Shown here: one piece after another, positions 1 to 7,580 of the stretch
Position numbering within the stretch: the stretch's first letter is position 1
How the letters are laid out: every line of letters begins with the position of its first letter
Source of the DNA: an uncultured Turicimonas sp.
GTDB lineage: Bacteria > Pseudomonadota > Gammaproteobacteria > Burkholderiales > Burkholderiaceae_F
Direction of reading: 5' to 3'
Length of the DNA: 64,000 bases
Assembly (NCBI GenBank): GCA_947854175.1
Contig: CANTYJ010000001.1
Location: 16,141-80,140, forward strand
Made by a program: the position numbers and the translations under genes
Notes under the pieces: model-generated
What the model saw: the letters and a program-made list of their open reading frames with translations, nothing else
What the model was told of the DNA's origin: nothing
Database searches by the model: none

Positions 1-1706
1 TCATCAGGACAGTATTCCCAAGGACCCATCCAAGAGCAAAGGCCAAGCATGTTATGAAGTTCTGTTCTGGCGATAACCCAAGCCAGACGTTTCATCTTGT
101 ATTCATTTACCGGAGTGTAATCACCAATCTGGTCGACTGCACTTTCGTCACCCCAAGTAACCTTAGCAATATGCTTTTGTTCCTTGATTGGTAATCCGCT
201 TCTTGTGAAATTAACGTGGGCATGTGCCATCGGGTCACGGTTCCACATACAATTAAGAACGCAACCTAATTGACCGTCGTCTTCATTGGTGTGATGCTTC
301 GGATGACCGCATGACCAGTAAAGAGTGCGTTTATCGTCGCTCCATGTCTTGAGAGGAATACCGAAATGCTCAAGCATAACCGGTGTAGTTTCTCCCATCC
401 ATTTTCCAAACTCGCCCTGACGATAGGCAATTCTCGGGAGAAAATCCTGCATTGCGGAAGCATCGACGTCATCAATCTTCTTCCATGGAATGGAGTCATA
501 TTCTTCTTTCGGAAGAACTTTCTTCCAATGACCGTCTGTATACATGACGACCAGGTCACGCTGGATCTGACCGTAGTTACACCACAGTCCGAGTTCATCC
601 ATTAACTGACTACCAACGATAGCGATTTCAATATTTCTTTCAGGATGTTTTGCCAGATTCGGATAGAAGAAGACCGGGAACAACAATCCGCCGCAGGTTT
701 GTTCAGTAATCGGATTGACGTTGTACTTAGCAGCTGTCTTAACATCTTTGATAACAGGATAACAACGGATCGGGCAAGAGAAGCAACCGTTATTTCTAAC
801 ATGCAAACCCCATTCCTTGTCACCAAGGAAGAATTCACCGGCGTTTGTACGGAAAGCCATCTTAGACAAGCGGCGTGTATCCAAAGGAACATTAATCGGA
901 GGATTAGCTGCTCCCCACTGTTTGCCGGGCATGCCTGACCAGCGGGAGTTCAATGAATGATATTCAAACAGCGGATGAGGATAACGGGAAACAACTGTCT
1001 GAGTTAATGCACCCATCAATTCTTTATGACGGTTAATAAGTTTTTCCCAATCTTCTTTGTCGGCTGCAATGTGAATTGCCTGATCGCCGTCGATTGCAAT
1101 ACCTTTTAAGTTCTTGGAACCGAAGACACCGCCGACACCACCGCCGGTATGACTTTTAGCATTAATCAAAACGGACATCGGAAGTAGATTTTCACCGGCC
1201 GGTCCGATGACAGAAACGGATGCTGTCGGGGAGGTTTCCTGACTGATGAGCTCGTGAGAGCGGCGTGTTCTTTCACCCCAGATGTGGTTTGCCGGGCGAA
1301 TTTGAACATCGTCGTTATTAATGTAAATATAAACCGGCTCTTTTGCCTTGCCTTCAATAATGACGAAATCGTATCCGGCGTATTTAATTTTTGCACCGAT
1401 ATCACCGCCGATGTGTGCACTACCGATCATGTGAGTCGGATAAGTGGTCGGATACATCGTTGTGATTGAAGTTCTGCCTGAGCATACAGCACCTGTACCG
1501 GTTAATGGTCCGGGAGCGATAACGAGTTTATTGGCTTCGTCAAAGGCCATGGTTTTTGGAGGAACTTCATCCCAGAAAATCTTATAACCGAGGGCTGTAC
1601 CGCCAATCCAGTCTTTTTGTGTCGGAACAATTGAAACTTCACCGGTGGAAAGATTGATTCTTAATCCTTTTCCTGTCCAACCAAATCTTTTTGTTTCTAC
1701 TGACAT
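1..1706 (-). CDS. ydhV: Aldehyde ferredoxin oxidoreductase family protein, YdhV-like (3' end outside window)
   Basis: Reading the minus strand from ATG at 1706 gives about 568 codons open to the window edge, so the C-terminus is missing. The N-terminus (MSVETKRFGWTGKGLRINLS) and the following GxALGYKIFWDEVPP and PLTGT segments are typical of the tungsten/molybdenum pterin aldehyde:ferredoxin oxidoreductase family. A CFSCPIRC motif near residue 307 supplies ligands of the [4Fe-4S] cluster. The family oxidises aldehydes or related substrates and passes electrons to ferredoxin. The gene lies 19 bp behind a YdhY-like ferredoxin in the same order as E. coli ydhYV, so that protein is its likely electron partner. 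The substrate of YdhV-type enzymes is unknown. Family assignment is firm, the symbol less so. Confidence 0.88.
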   Translation of the reverse strand, partial: MSVETKRFGWTGKGLRINLSTGEVSIVPTQKDWIGGTALGYKIFWDEVPPKTMAFDEANKLVIAPGPLTGTGAVCSGRTSITTMYPTTYPTHMIGSAHIGGDIGAKIKYAGYDFVIIEGKAKEPVYIYINNDDVQIRPANHIWGERTRRSHELISQETSPTASVSVIGPAGENLLPMSVLINAKSHTGGGVGGVFGSKNLKGIAIDGDQAIHIAADKEDWEKLINRHKELMGALTQTVVSRYPHPLFEYHSLNSRWSGMPGKQWGAANPPINVPLDTRRLSKMAFRTNAGEFFLGDKEWGLHVRNNGCFSCPIRCYPVIKDVKTAAKYNVNPITEQTCGGLLFPVFFYPNLAKHPERNIEIAIVGSQLMDELGLWCNYGQIQRDLVVMYTDGHWKKVLPKEEYDSIPWKKIDDVDASAMQDFLPRIAYRQGEFGKWMGETTPVMLEHFGIPLKTWSDDKRTLYWSCGHPKHHTNEDDGQLGCVLNCMWNRDPMAHAHVNFTRSGLPIKEQKHIAKVTWGDESAVDQIGDYTPVNEYKMKRLAWVIARTELHNMLGLCSWMGPWEYCPD

Positions 1707-1725
1707 ATTTAACCTTTCAAGAAAA

Positions 1726-2436
1726 TCATCCGTGACAAACACCGCACTGATCGTTACTGTTTTGTGGCAAGTAACCGTGTGGAACGCCTCTGGTGGGTTC
1801 TTTTGAACGATCCATCCAAGGAACATATCTGATTGCTTCTGTCGGGCAGGCTTTAACACATTTCGGATCGCCGTTGCATAAGAAGCACTTACTGGCAACA
1901 TTCTTTTCGACGTCAAAGCTCATCATGTTCCATGGGCAGGCCTTCTGGCAAAGACCGCAACCGACGCAGATATTTTCGTCTACATAACGGGCACCGGTTT
2001 TCGGATTCACGCGGATAGCACCTTTCGGACAAGCGTTTGCACAAGGAACCGGGTGATCGCATTGTCTGCAGGTATCCTGAATGCTCACAGGTGCAGAACC
2101 AAATGCTCCGTTGACACCGCTGACTAAAGGAGTACCTTCCGTTCCGAAGAACATGCCGCGATTGATCTTGATTCTGGCTAATTTCGGATCTGCTTTGCCG
2201 TCGTTAAATTCTGTACAAGCCAATTCACATCTTTGGCAGCTAACACACAAACTCGGGTCAGCAATCAAAATGCCTTTCGGTGCTGAAAGAATGATATAAG
2301 GCTGGGCGCCTGTTTGAGCTCTTGCTTTGTTGATTGCAGCCATGGCAGCAACCACGGTAGAGACTTCTAAAAAACCGCGTCTGGTGATATCCAACGGTAG
2401 ACGCACTTTGGTGAGTAGCTCTTTAAGTTCTAACAT
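1726..2436 (-). CDS. ydhY: YdhY-like four-cluster 4Fe-4S ferredoxin with Tat-like signal
   Basis: A 236-residue protein with four Cys clusters seen directly: CVSCQRCELAC near 63, CRQCDHPVPCANAC near 123, CVGCGLCQKAC near 157 and CFLCNGDPKCVKAC near 182. This predicts four [4Fe-4S] clusters as in E. coli YdhY, and the block CQRCELACTEFNDGKA closely matches that protein. An RRGFLE motif at residues 19-24 before a short hydrophobic run suggests Tat-type targeting, possibly degenerate. ATG 2436 is preceded by CGGAG seven bases upstream. It probably relays electrons to or from the YdhV-like enzyme just downstream. Odd: the protein ends in DQCGVCHG, a CxxCH motif four residues from the stop that I do not recall in E. 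coli YdhY. Confidence 0.88.
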   Translation of the reverse strand: MLELKELLTKVRLPLDITRRGFLEVSTVVAAMAAINKARAQTGAQPYIILSAPKGILIADPSLCVSCQRCELACTEFNDGKADPKLARIKINRGMFFGTEGTPLVSGVNGAFGSAPVSIQDTCRQCDHPVPCANACPKGAIRVNPKTGARYVDENICVGCGLCQKACPWNMMSFDVEKNVASKCFLCNGDPKCVKACPTEAIRYVPWMDRSKEPTRGVPHGYLPQNSNDQCGVCHG

Positions 2437-2515
2437 TAGAGACTCCGGTAATTAAGAGAATAAGGGATCCCTCTGCATAAAAAATGCATTATTAAAAATC
2501 TGATTTTTTTGAGAG

Positions 2516-2542
2516 AAAAAGAATACGAGGGTTATTCTTTTT
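2516..2542 (-). promoter_or_regulatory. Hairpin between leader ORF and ydhY (possible attenuator)
   Basis: A perfect 10-bp inverted repeat (AAAAAGAATA / TATTCTTTTT, 7-base loop) lies between the stop of the 38-residue leader ORF and ydhY. In the minus-strand transcript the 3' arm ends in a U-run followed by CUCUC, so it resembles a weak intrinsic terminator. A second short hairpin (TGCAT/ATGCA) and a GGGATCCC palindrome follow before ydhY. Attenuation is inferred from this order only. Confidence 0.45.
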
Positions 2543-2556
2543 AGAAAGAAAGGGAA

Positions 2557-2673
2557 CTATCTCGCAGGAGGAGGAACGCAATAGGTATTTTGATTAATGT
2601 GGATTCTGCAGATGCAATAGTGCATCAGCAGCAGATTACCGGTCGCAATCTTTGAAACTTTCGAGGAATGCAT
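2557..2673 (-). CDS. 38-residue Cys-containing leader ORF upstream of ydhYV
   Basis: Minus-strand ORF from ATG 2673 to TAG 2557. It has a very strong Shine-Dalgarno (AAGGAG, six bases before ATG) and sits about 47 bases downstream of a predicted transcription start. The product begins MHSSKVSKIATG and contains YCICRIHINQ, then a third Cys and a PPPAR end. I recognise no family. Its place between a promoter and a hairpin, 120 bp before ydhY, suggests a translated leader (attenuation or translational coupling). A small functional peptide is an alternative. Translation is likely from the ribosome binding site; function is unknown. Confidence 0.55.
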   Translation of the reverse strand: MHSSKVSKIATGNLLLMHYCICRIHINQNTYCVPPPAR

Positions 2674-2726
2674 TGTGTGCTCCTTCCTGAGATGTTAATG
2701 GGTGCATTTGTTTCTTTTCGTTTCAA

Positions 2727-2755
2727 AATATACGCTCAAGTTATTAATTTTTCAA
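2727..2755 (-). promoter_or_regulatory. Predicted sigma70 promoter of the ydhYV-like operon
   Basis: On the minus strand TTGAAA (2755-2750) and TATATT (2732-2727) are separated by exactly 17 bases, close to sigma70 consensus. This would start transcription near 2720. The -35 box lies inside an inverted repeat TCAAGT-N16-ACTTGA (2736-2763), a possible operator. It is not a clear FNR box (TTGAT-N4-ATCAA). Confidence 0.55.
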
Positions 2756-2763
2756 TTACTTGA

Positions 2764-3113
2764 ATTTAAAAGAAATAAATAGCTTTTTAATGGTATTGCA
2801 TTAATCCGAACGGATGATATTTTTGTGAAATTTCCGTTGATTAATAACAAATTGAAATATATACAAATTTTCACAAAATAACGTTTTCCCTAATTTTCAG
2901 ATACTCATAATGAGTATGGAGAGAATTTTTTACTTCTTCTACAGGTTTTCATTAACTTTTTGTTTAAAAAGGGAATTATTAAAATTTCTAGTACAAGGAA
3001 GAGAAAGATACCCTGTTCTTAGGATATCTTTAATTTATTGTTGCTTTTTTCGTACTTTGCGCCTTATTTTCTTGTGAGCAAAAAAATTTCAAGGAACTAA
3101 CCTTGGAATTTTT
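2764..3113. other. AT-rich intergenic stretch, no gene seen
   Basis: About 350 bases of AT-rich sequence lie between the ydhYV promoter and the left end of the IS630 element. I see no supported ORF, RNA gene or long repeat. Confidence 0.5.
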
Positions 3114-3141
3114 TATAGTAAACGACAAAATTAATTGTGAA
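3114..3141 (+). repeat. IS630 left inverted repeat
   Basis: Begins TATAGTAAACGACAAAATTA and ends TTGTGAA. It differs from the complement of the right repeat only at positions 9, 12 and 21. Confidence 0.85.
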
Positions 3142-3173
3142 TAATTCATAATACTCTTATACAGGAGAGTGTT

Positions 3174-4238
3174 ATGCCTAAACGAGTCTATATATCTGAT
3201 GTTAACGAGCTTCTGAAAGAAGGAAAAAAGTTAATCGAAAGTGAGCCAAATGGTAAATTCATTCACAAGGTTGGGATAGTTAATCTTGTTCTTTCCGGAC
3301 TTCCGGTTTCAACCATTAGCAAACACATTGGAGAGAGCGTAAACACAATTACTTTGTGGGTTAAGAAAGTTGACGAGCAGGGCTTTACAAGTCTTCTGCC
3401 AAAAAGCCATTCTGGTCGACCCCCTAAGCTCGATCTAAAACAACGTGAGAAGATTCGAACTGCACTTTTAAGTCCTCCTGAGAATCATGGATACAGGGTG
3501 TGGGACGGTCCGGCTCTTTCTAATTTTATCGAAAAGACTTTTACGGTTAAGATGAGTACTCGGCAATGTCAGCGCTTATTCCATGAACTTGGTTTTTCGC
3601 TCCAACGCCCTCAAGTACTCCCATGCAAGAACCCTGATTCTCAGGAGAGGATTGAGTTTAAAAAAACTCCAATCGGTAGAAAAAGATCCAAACCTTGTTA
3701 GAGCTTTTCAGGATGAGCTTCATTTCAAAATTACTACTTCGGAAATGCGGCAATGCCACCTAAGGGCAGTAAGCCTAGAATTTCATCTTCGCCATCCCAG
3801 CATAAAGTCGCATATAGCGGTTTTGTATTTCCAGGCACCGGAGAACTGATAATCAATAAGTCAGAAGTTTTTAACCATGAAACTGTTATAGCTTCTTTAC
3901 GGGAATTCTTAAGAAAAGTATACCTTCCAGAGAATCGAAAAGTTGCCTTAATTCGCGATAATGCACCTTGGCACAAAAAGGTCTTCAGACGAATTGAAAC
4001 TGAAGATCAGCCTGAGTATGCAGATATTCGTGAAAAACTCACGCTCATACGCCTACCACCTTATTCTCCGGATTTGAATCCAATTGAGCAGTGTTGGCGG
4101 GTAACTCGAAGAGAAGTAGCGCATAATCGCTACTTCTCCGATTTACAGACTATGGAAAGAGCGTTGGACAAATATTTTAAGGAGTTTAAGTTGCCGAATG
4201 AAAAATTAAGAAGTCTCTGCACCTTTTTTCACAAATAA
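3174..4238 (+). pseudogene. IS630-family transposase with two frame changes
   Basis: Residues 1 to about 164 (start MPKRVYISDVNELLKEGKK) form the helix-turn-helix part and are read in one frame up to an A7 run near 3660-3666. Continuing (LQSVEKDPNLVRAFQDELHF) needs the +1 frame, as if one A were extra. Near 3755 the reading returns to the first frame (PPKGSKPRISSSPSQHKVAY); one added G there would restore a QWPPKG junction like that of intact IS630 proteins. The catalytic acids are all present: D in QDELHF, D in RDNAPWH, E in LNPIEQCW. The first shift could be slippage on the A7 run. The second looks like a plain one-base deletion, so I call a pseudogene. Sequencing error at homopolymers is the other explanation. 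Confidence 0.8.
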
Positions 4239-4255
4239 TTTTGCCGCTTACTATA
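4228..4255 (-). repeat. IS630 right inverted repeat
   Basis: Reverse complement begins TATAGTAAGCGGCAAAATTA and ends TTGTGAA. It contains the transposase stop codon (4236-4238). Confidence 0.85.
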
Positions 4256-4268
4256 GTTGGGATAGGAA

Positions 4269-4517
4269 CTAGAGTTTTTTAAAAGAAATAACCTTCGGTC
4301 CTATCCATTCGTAATGGAACCGGTCGTCAGTGCTACAGAAGCTACATCCGGAACATTGCTCTTTTGAAAAATCAACTTTCCTGACGACGCCCTTTTCAAT
4401 CCAGCGCTCCATCATAGCTTCTATTGCAGACTCATCTGAACGGAAATGGACAGAGAGTTCATGCAAAGAAGCACTTCCTCGTTCTCTGACATATCCCTTT
4501 AATTCAGTTAGGTTCAT
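4269..4517 (-). CDS. feoC: FeoC-like winged-helix regulator
   Basis: An 82-residue protein, last gene of the feo operon, starting 12 bp after feoB. The N-terminal 60 residues look like the FeoC winged helix (LKGYVRERGSASLHELSVHF). A Cys-rich segment CSGCSFC at about 55-61 corresponds to the wing that binds an Fe-S cluster in FeoC proteins. FeoC binds FeoB and modulates ferrous iron transport or FeoB stability. The IS630 right end is only 13 bp downstream. Confidence 0.8.
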   Translation of the reverse strand: MNLTELKGYVRERGSASLHELSVHFRSDESAIEAMMERWIEKGVVRKVDFSKEQCSGCSFCSTDDRFHYEWIGPKVISFKKL

Positions 4518-4529
4518 AGACCGCTCCTT

Positions 4530-6887
4530 TTAATTGTCTGTATCTTTTCCTGCCTTTGCCAAGCCGACAAAAGTCAGAAGGAACATGGCGAGAACACATG
4601 CAATACAGATCATGGAGTAAGTCGGATGATTACTGAACCTACCGACCTGGTATATGACTGTTGCAAGGCCGTAACCAAGTAAAGAGGTCCAGAAGGCTCC
4701 GAACAAAGTCCATTTGGCTCCGATTTCTCTATACATTGCACCTATAGAAGCACAACACGGAATGTAAAGAAGAACCATAACAAGGTAAGCAAAAGCTCCG
4801 AGATCCCCATCAAATAATTTCTTCATATTCTTGATAGTGCCGACTCCAACTTCCTGCTCCGCTGCTTGTTCATCAACATCAGTCAAGTCTTTTTCAACAT
4901 TAACTCCCAGCGGGTCGACAAGGAAATCACCAAGTTGGGATAAATTCTCTCCGATACTTGCAAAAGCTTCTTTAGTAGAGTTCCAAATGCTGAAATCTTT
5001 TTCTTCGGATTCCTCTTCCTCCTGAGCAACCGCAGGAGAAGCCTCTTTAACTGTATTAACGGTTTCATCGCCGTGAGCTGATCTTGTACCCATTCCTGAA
5101 TACAAGGAATCCAGAGTTCCTACAACAGCTTCTTTAGCAAGAATACCGGTAAAGATACCGACTGCTGCAGGCCAGTTATCTTTTTGCATTCCCATTGGTT
5201 CAAATACAGGAACGATTGTTTTACCGATATTAGACAAAACTGATTTATCAGAATCTTCGTTTCCGAAGCTACCATCAGTTCCTAAGGAGTTCAGGAAAGC
5301 CAGAACAGCCACAATAATGACAATCAATTGGCCGGCTTTGAGAATAAAGCTCTTCAAGCGATCCCATGTTCTGTAGGCCAATGTTTTGATGGTCGGCATG
5401 TGATAAGGCGGAATTTCCATCACAAATGCGGTCGGTTCCCCCTTTAAAGCAGTTCTCTTCAACACAAAACCGGTAATAATTGCAACCACAATACCGATTA
5501 AGTACAGGGAGAAAACCAGGTTTTGTCCGCCCAAAGGCCAGAAAGCTGTAGCAAAAAGGACGTAAACAGGAAGACGAGCACCGCAGCTCATAAACGGAGC
5601 CATCAGCACGGTTGTAATCCGATCTGTCTTCTTTTCCATTGTTCTGGCACCCATAATTGCCGGAACACCGCAACCAAAACCAACAATAAGAGGAACAAAC
5701 GATTTACCGGGTAAGCCCAGAGTCCTCATCATTCTGTCCATGACGAAAGCTGCTCTGGCCATGTAACCGGAATCTTCCAGGAATGACAGAGATAAGAACA
5801 AACATGCAATCACAGGAATGAAGGTTGAAACGGTTTGGATACCTCCGCCGATACCGTCAGCCAAAATGGTCTTTAACCAATCCGGAGTTCCCCACGAAGT
5901 TAAGAGATTACCGAAACCTTCAACAAAAATCGCTCCGAATAAAATATCGAAGAAATCGATAAATGCAGAACCAATGTTAATGGAGAACACAAACATCAGG
6001 TACATGACAAATAAGAAGAATGGAATCCCGAGCCAGCGGTTCAAAACTATCTTATCGATCTTATCTGTGGTACTTTGCTTAACCTCTCCCTTGCGGATAA
6101 TGCTGTTATGTGCAACTTCAGAAACAAACTGATATCTTGCATCAGCCATAGCGATGTCAAGATCTCCGTTGTACTTCTTATTAAGTTCTTCTATTATCGG
6201 TTTGGTCTCCGAAAGATCAACTCCTTTAAGATACTCAACCAAGGCTTCGTCACCTTCCAACAACTGCTCAGCAACCCAAGCCGGATTTTCTACGTGTTGT
6301 TTCTGAAGTATCTGACTTATTTTCTGAATAGTCTCAGTGATGTCAGCCGGTAATGTGATGGGATTCGGCGGAACTTTAAGATTATCCAGTTCCTTATCAA
6401 TTGCATCACAGAGGTCTTTAAGACCTTTCTCTTTTGAAGCAACGATACCGACGACCGTACAGTCAAGATCTTTACGGAGAGCCTCTAAATTAATTTCAAT
6501 TTTGTGGGCCTCAGCGACGTCGAGCATGTTCACTACAACAATCATTGGAACACGCATTTCTATGAGCTGGGCGGTTAAATAAAGATTTCTTTCCAGATTG
6601 CTGGCATCAACAATATTAACGACCAGTTGTGCTTCGTTTTCCAGGATGTAATCTCTGGCAACTTTTTCGTCAATACTGGCAGTTGAACTCGGCTGAAGAG
6701 AATAAATACCCGGCAAATCAACGATAGTAATCTGTCGGTCTTTATATTTAAATTCACCGCTTTTCTTTTCGACAGTTACTCCGGGCCAGTTACCTACAAT
6801 TTGGTTTGAACCGGTTAATCCGTTGAATAAAGTGGTCTTACCGCAGTTGGGGTTGCCAACTACGCAAATAATATTTTTTGTGCTCAT
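4530..6887 (-). CDS. feoB: Ferrous iron transporter FeoB
   Basis: 785 residues, the usual FeoB size. The N-terminal GTPase shows G1 (GNPNCGKT, residues 11-18), G3 (DLPGIYSL near 58) and G4 (NMLD near 119). A helical linker domain follows, then a polytopic membrane part with conserved Gate segments (GFGCGVPAIMGARTMEKK) and a late IPCCASIGAMYREIG segment. It imports Fe2+ across the inner membrane under anaerobic or low-iron conditions. An acidic cytoplasmic insert (QEEEESEEKDF, around 620) precedes the last membrane helices. It lies seven bases from the upstream feoA. Confidence 0.97.
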   Translation of the reverse strand: MSTKNIICVVGNPNCGKTTLFNGLTGSNQIVGNWPGVTVEKKSGEFKYKDRQITIVDLPGIYSLQPSSTASIDEKVARDYILENEAQLVVNIVDASNLERNLYLTAQLIEMRVPMIVVVNMLDVAEAHKIEINLEALRKDLDCTVVGIVASKEKGLKDLCDAIDKELDNLKVPPNPITLPADITETIQKISQILQKQHVENPAWVAEQLLEGDEALVEYLKGVDLSETKPIIEELNKKYNGDLDIAMADARYQFVSEVAHNSIIRKGEVKQSTTDKIDKIVLNRWLGIPFFLFVMYLMFVFSINIGSAFIDFFDILFGAIFVEGFGNLLTSWGTPDWLKTILADGIGGGIQTVSTFIPVIACLFLSLSFLEDSGYMARAAFVMDRMMRTLGLPGKSFVPLIVGFGCGVPAIMGARTMEKKTDRITTVLMAPFMSCGARLPVYVLFATAFWPLGGQNLVFSLYLIGIVVAIITGFVLKRTALKGEPTAFVMEIPPYHMPTIKTLAYRTWDRLKSFILKAGQLIVIIVAVLAFLNSLGTDGSFGNEDSDKSVLSNIGKTIVPVFEPMGMQKDNWPAAVGIFTGILAKEAVVGTLDSLYSGMGTRSAHGDETVNTVKEASPAVAQEEEESEEKDFSIWNSTKEAFASIGENLSQLGDFLVDPLGVNVEKDLTDVDEQAAEQEVGVGTIKNMKKLFDGDLGAFAYLVMVLLYIPCCASIGAMYREIGAKWTLFGAFWTSLLGYGLATVIYQVGRFSNHPTYSMICIACVLAMFLLTFVGLAKAGKDTDN

Positions 6888-6894
6888 AACAGAA

Positions 6895-7125
6895 TTAATT
6901 CAATGGTTTTACATCAAGAATTTCAATTTCGCCCTTCCGAACGCTGATGTAAGAACCGCGGATTTTGATTTCAACAGGATCACCTAAAGGAGCAACTCTA
7001 GTCACCTCAAAATCTGTCCCGGGAATAGCTCCGAGAGCCAAAAGTCTTTTTCTATATTCAGGTAAACCCTGTTTAAAAGCTACAATTTCGCCTTTTTCTC
7101 CGGGATGCATATTCTTTAATAACAT
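6895..7125 (-). CDS. feoA: FeoA protein (second copy)
   Basis: A 76-residue SH3-like FeoA protein (GLPEYRKRLLALGAIPGTDF; GDPVEIKIRGSYISVRKGE). FeoA assists FeoB in ferrous iron uptake. It is the second of two tandem feoA genes, 13 bp after the first and 7 bp before feoB. Confidence 0.9.
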   Translation of the reverse strand: MLLKNMHPGEKGEIVAFKQGLPEYRKRLLALGAIPGTDFEVTRVAPLGDPVEIKIRGSYISVRKGEIEILDVKPLN

Positions 7126-7138
7126 TTATCTTGCCTTC

Positions 7139-7384
7139 TTATAAAATAACTTTCAATTCTTTGGAAACTTCATGACCAAGAGCCACGCGGGAGTCATTAA
7201 GCACCACCACTAGTGGACCGGAAACACTCAGTTCTGTGACTTTAAGTGTTACACCTAATAAAATTCCCATGTGCTCAAGTCTGTCAATGGTTTTTTGATC
7301 CAAATTTCCCCACTTAACCAAAGTACATTCCTTATCGACAGGAACGGTATCTAATGCAACAGGTTCCAAACTATCGTGTTCCAT
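7139..7384 (-). CDS. feoA: FeoA protein (first copy of the operon)
   Basis: An 81-residue FeoA-domain protein (DQKTIDRLEHMGILLGVTLKV; VVLNDSRVALGHEVSKEL) with an N-terminal extension of about 15 residues. It is the first gene of the Fur-box-controlled feoA-feoA-feoB-feoC operon, with GGGAG upstream of ATG 7384. Only distantly similar to the next FeoA, so this looks like an old duplication rather than a recent one. Confidence 0.85.
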   Translation of the reverse strand: MEHDSLEPVALDTVPVDKECTLVKWGNLDQKTIDRLEHMGILLGVTLKVTELSVSGPLVVVLNDSRVALGHEVSKELKVIL

Positions 7385-7413
7385 TTAAACTCCCAAACTT
7401 CAATATTTGAATA

Positions 7414-7434
7414 AGAATGATTATCAATAATTCT
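7414..7434 (-). promoter_or_regulatory. Fur box upstream of the feo operon
   Basis: The minus strand reads ATTGATAATCATTCT, 13 of 15 matches to the core of the Fur consensus (AATGATAATCATTAT). It lies 30-50 bp before the first feoA ATG, where Fur with Fe2+ would block transcription. I could not place -35/-10 boxes with confidence. Confidence 0.75.
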
Positions 7435-7529
7435 AAATCATAGAACTATTTAATGTTTGTTTCCATGATCGCTAACCAAAATGGAGAAAAAAGTTTATTA
7501 CTGCTGCAGAAGGACGTCCCAAAGGAAAA

Positions 7530-7559
7530 GTCCTCCGAGAAAAAATCTCCTCAGAGGAC
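7530..7559 (-). terminator. Hairpin downstream of the M16 peptidase gene
   Basis: GTCCTC and GAGGAC form the outer stem, with a possible inner GAG/CTC pair. On the minus strand it is followed by TTTTCC, consistent with termination of the gene ending at 7581. Confidence 0.5.
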
Positions 7560-7580
7560 GAATTTTAATATTGCTTAGAC

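Larger units (their letters stand above)
3114..4255 (+). mobile_element. IS630-family insertion sequence, probably inactive
   Basis: The element is bounded by 28-bp inverted repeats that match at 25 of 28 positions (left 3114-3141, right 4228-4255), with TA at the outer ends as expected for IS630 elements that insert at TA. It carries one transposase gene whose stop codon lies inside the right repeat. The transposase frame is broken twice. The right end lies 13 bp from the stop of feoC, so the element sits in the gap between the feo operon and the ydh promoter without visibly breaking a gene. Confidence 0.85.

Noticed and set aside
2736..2763. FNR box in the ydhYV promoter
   Set aside because: The dyad TCAAGT-N16-ACTTGA has the wrong half-site and spacing for TTGAT-N4-ATCAA.
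5275..5673. 132-codon minus-strand ORF inside feoB
   Set aside because: Out-of-frame shadow of feoB with an unlikely Cys/Arg-rich composition and no ribosome binding site.
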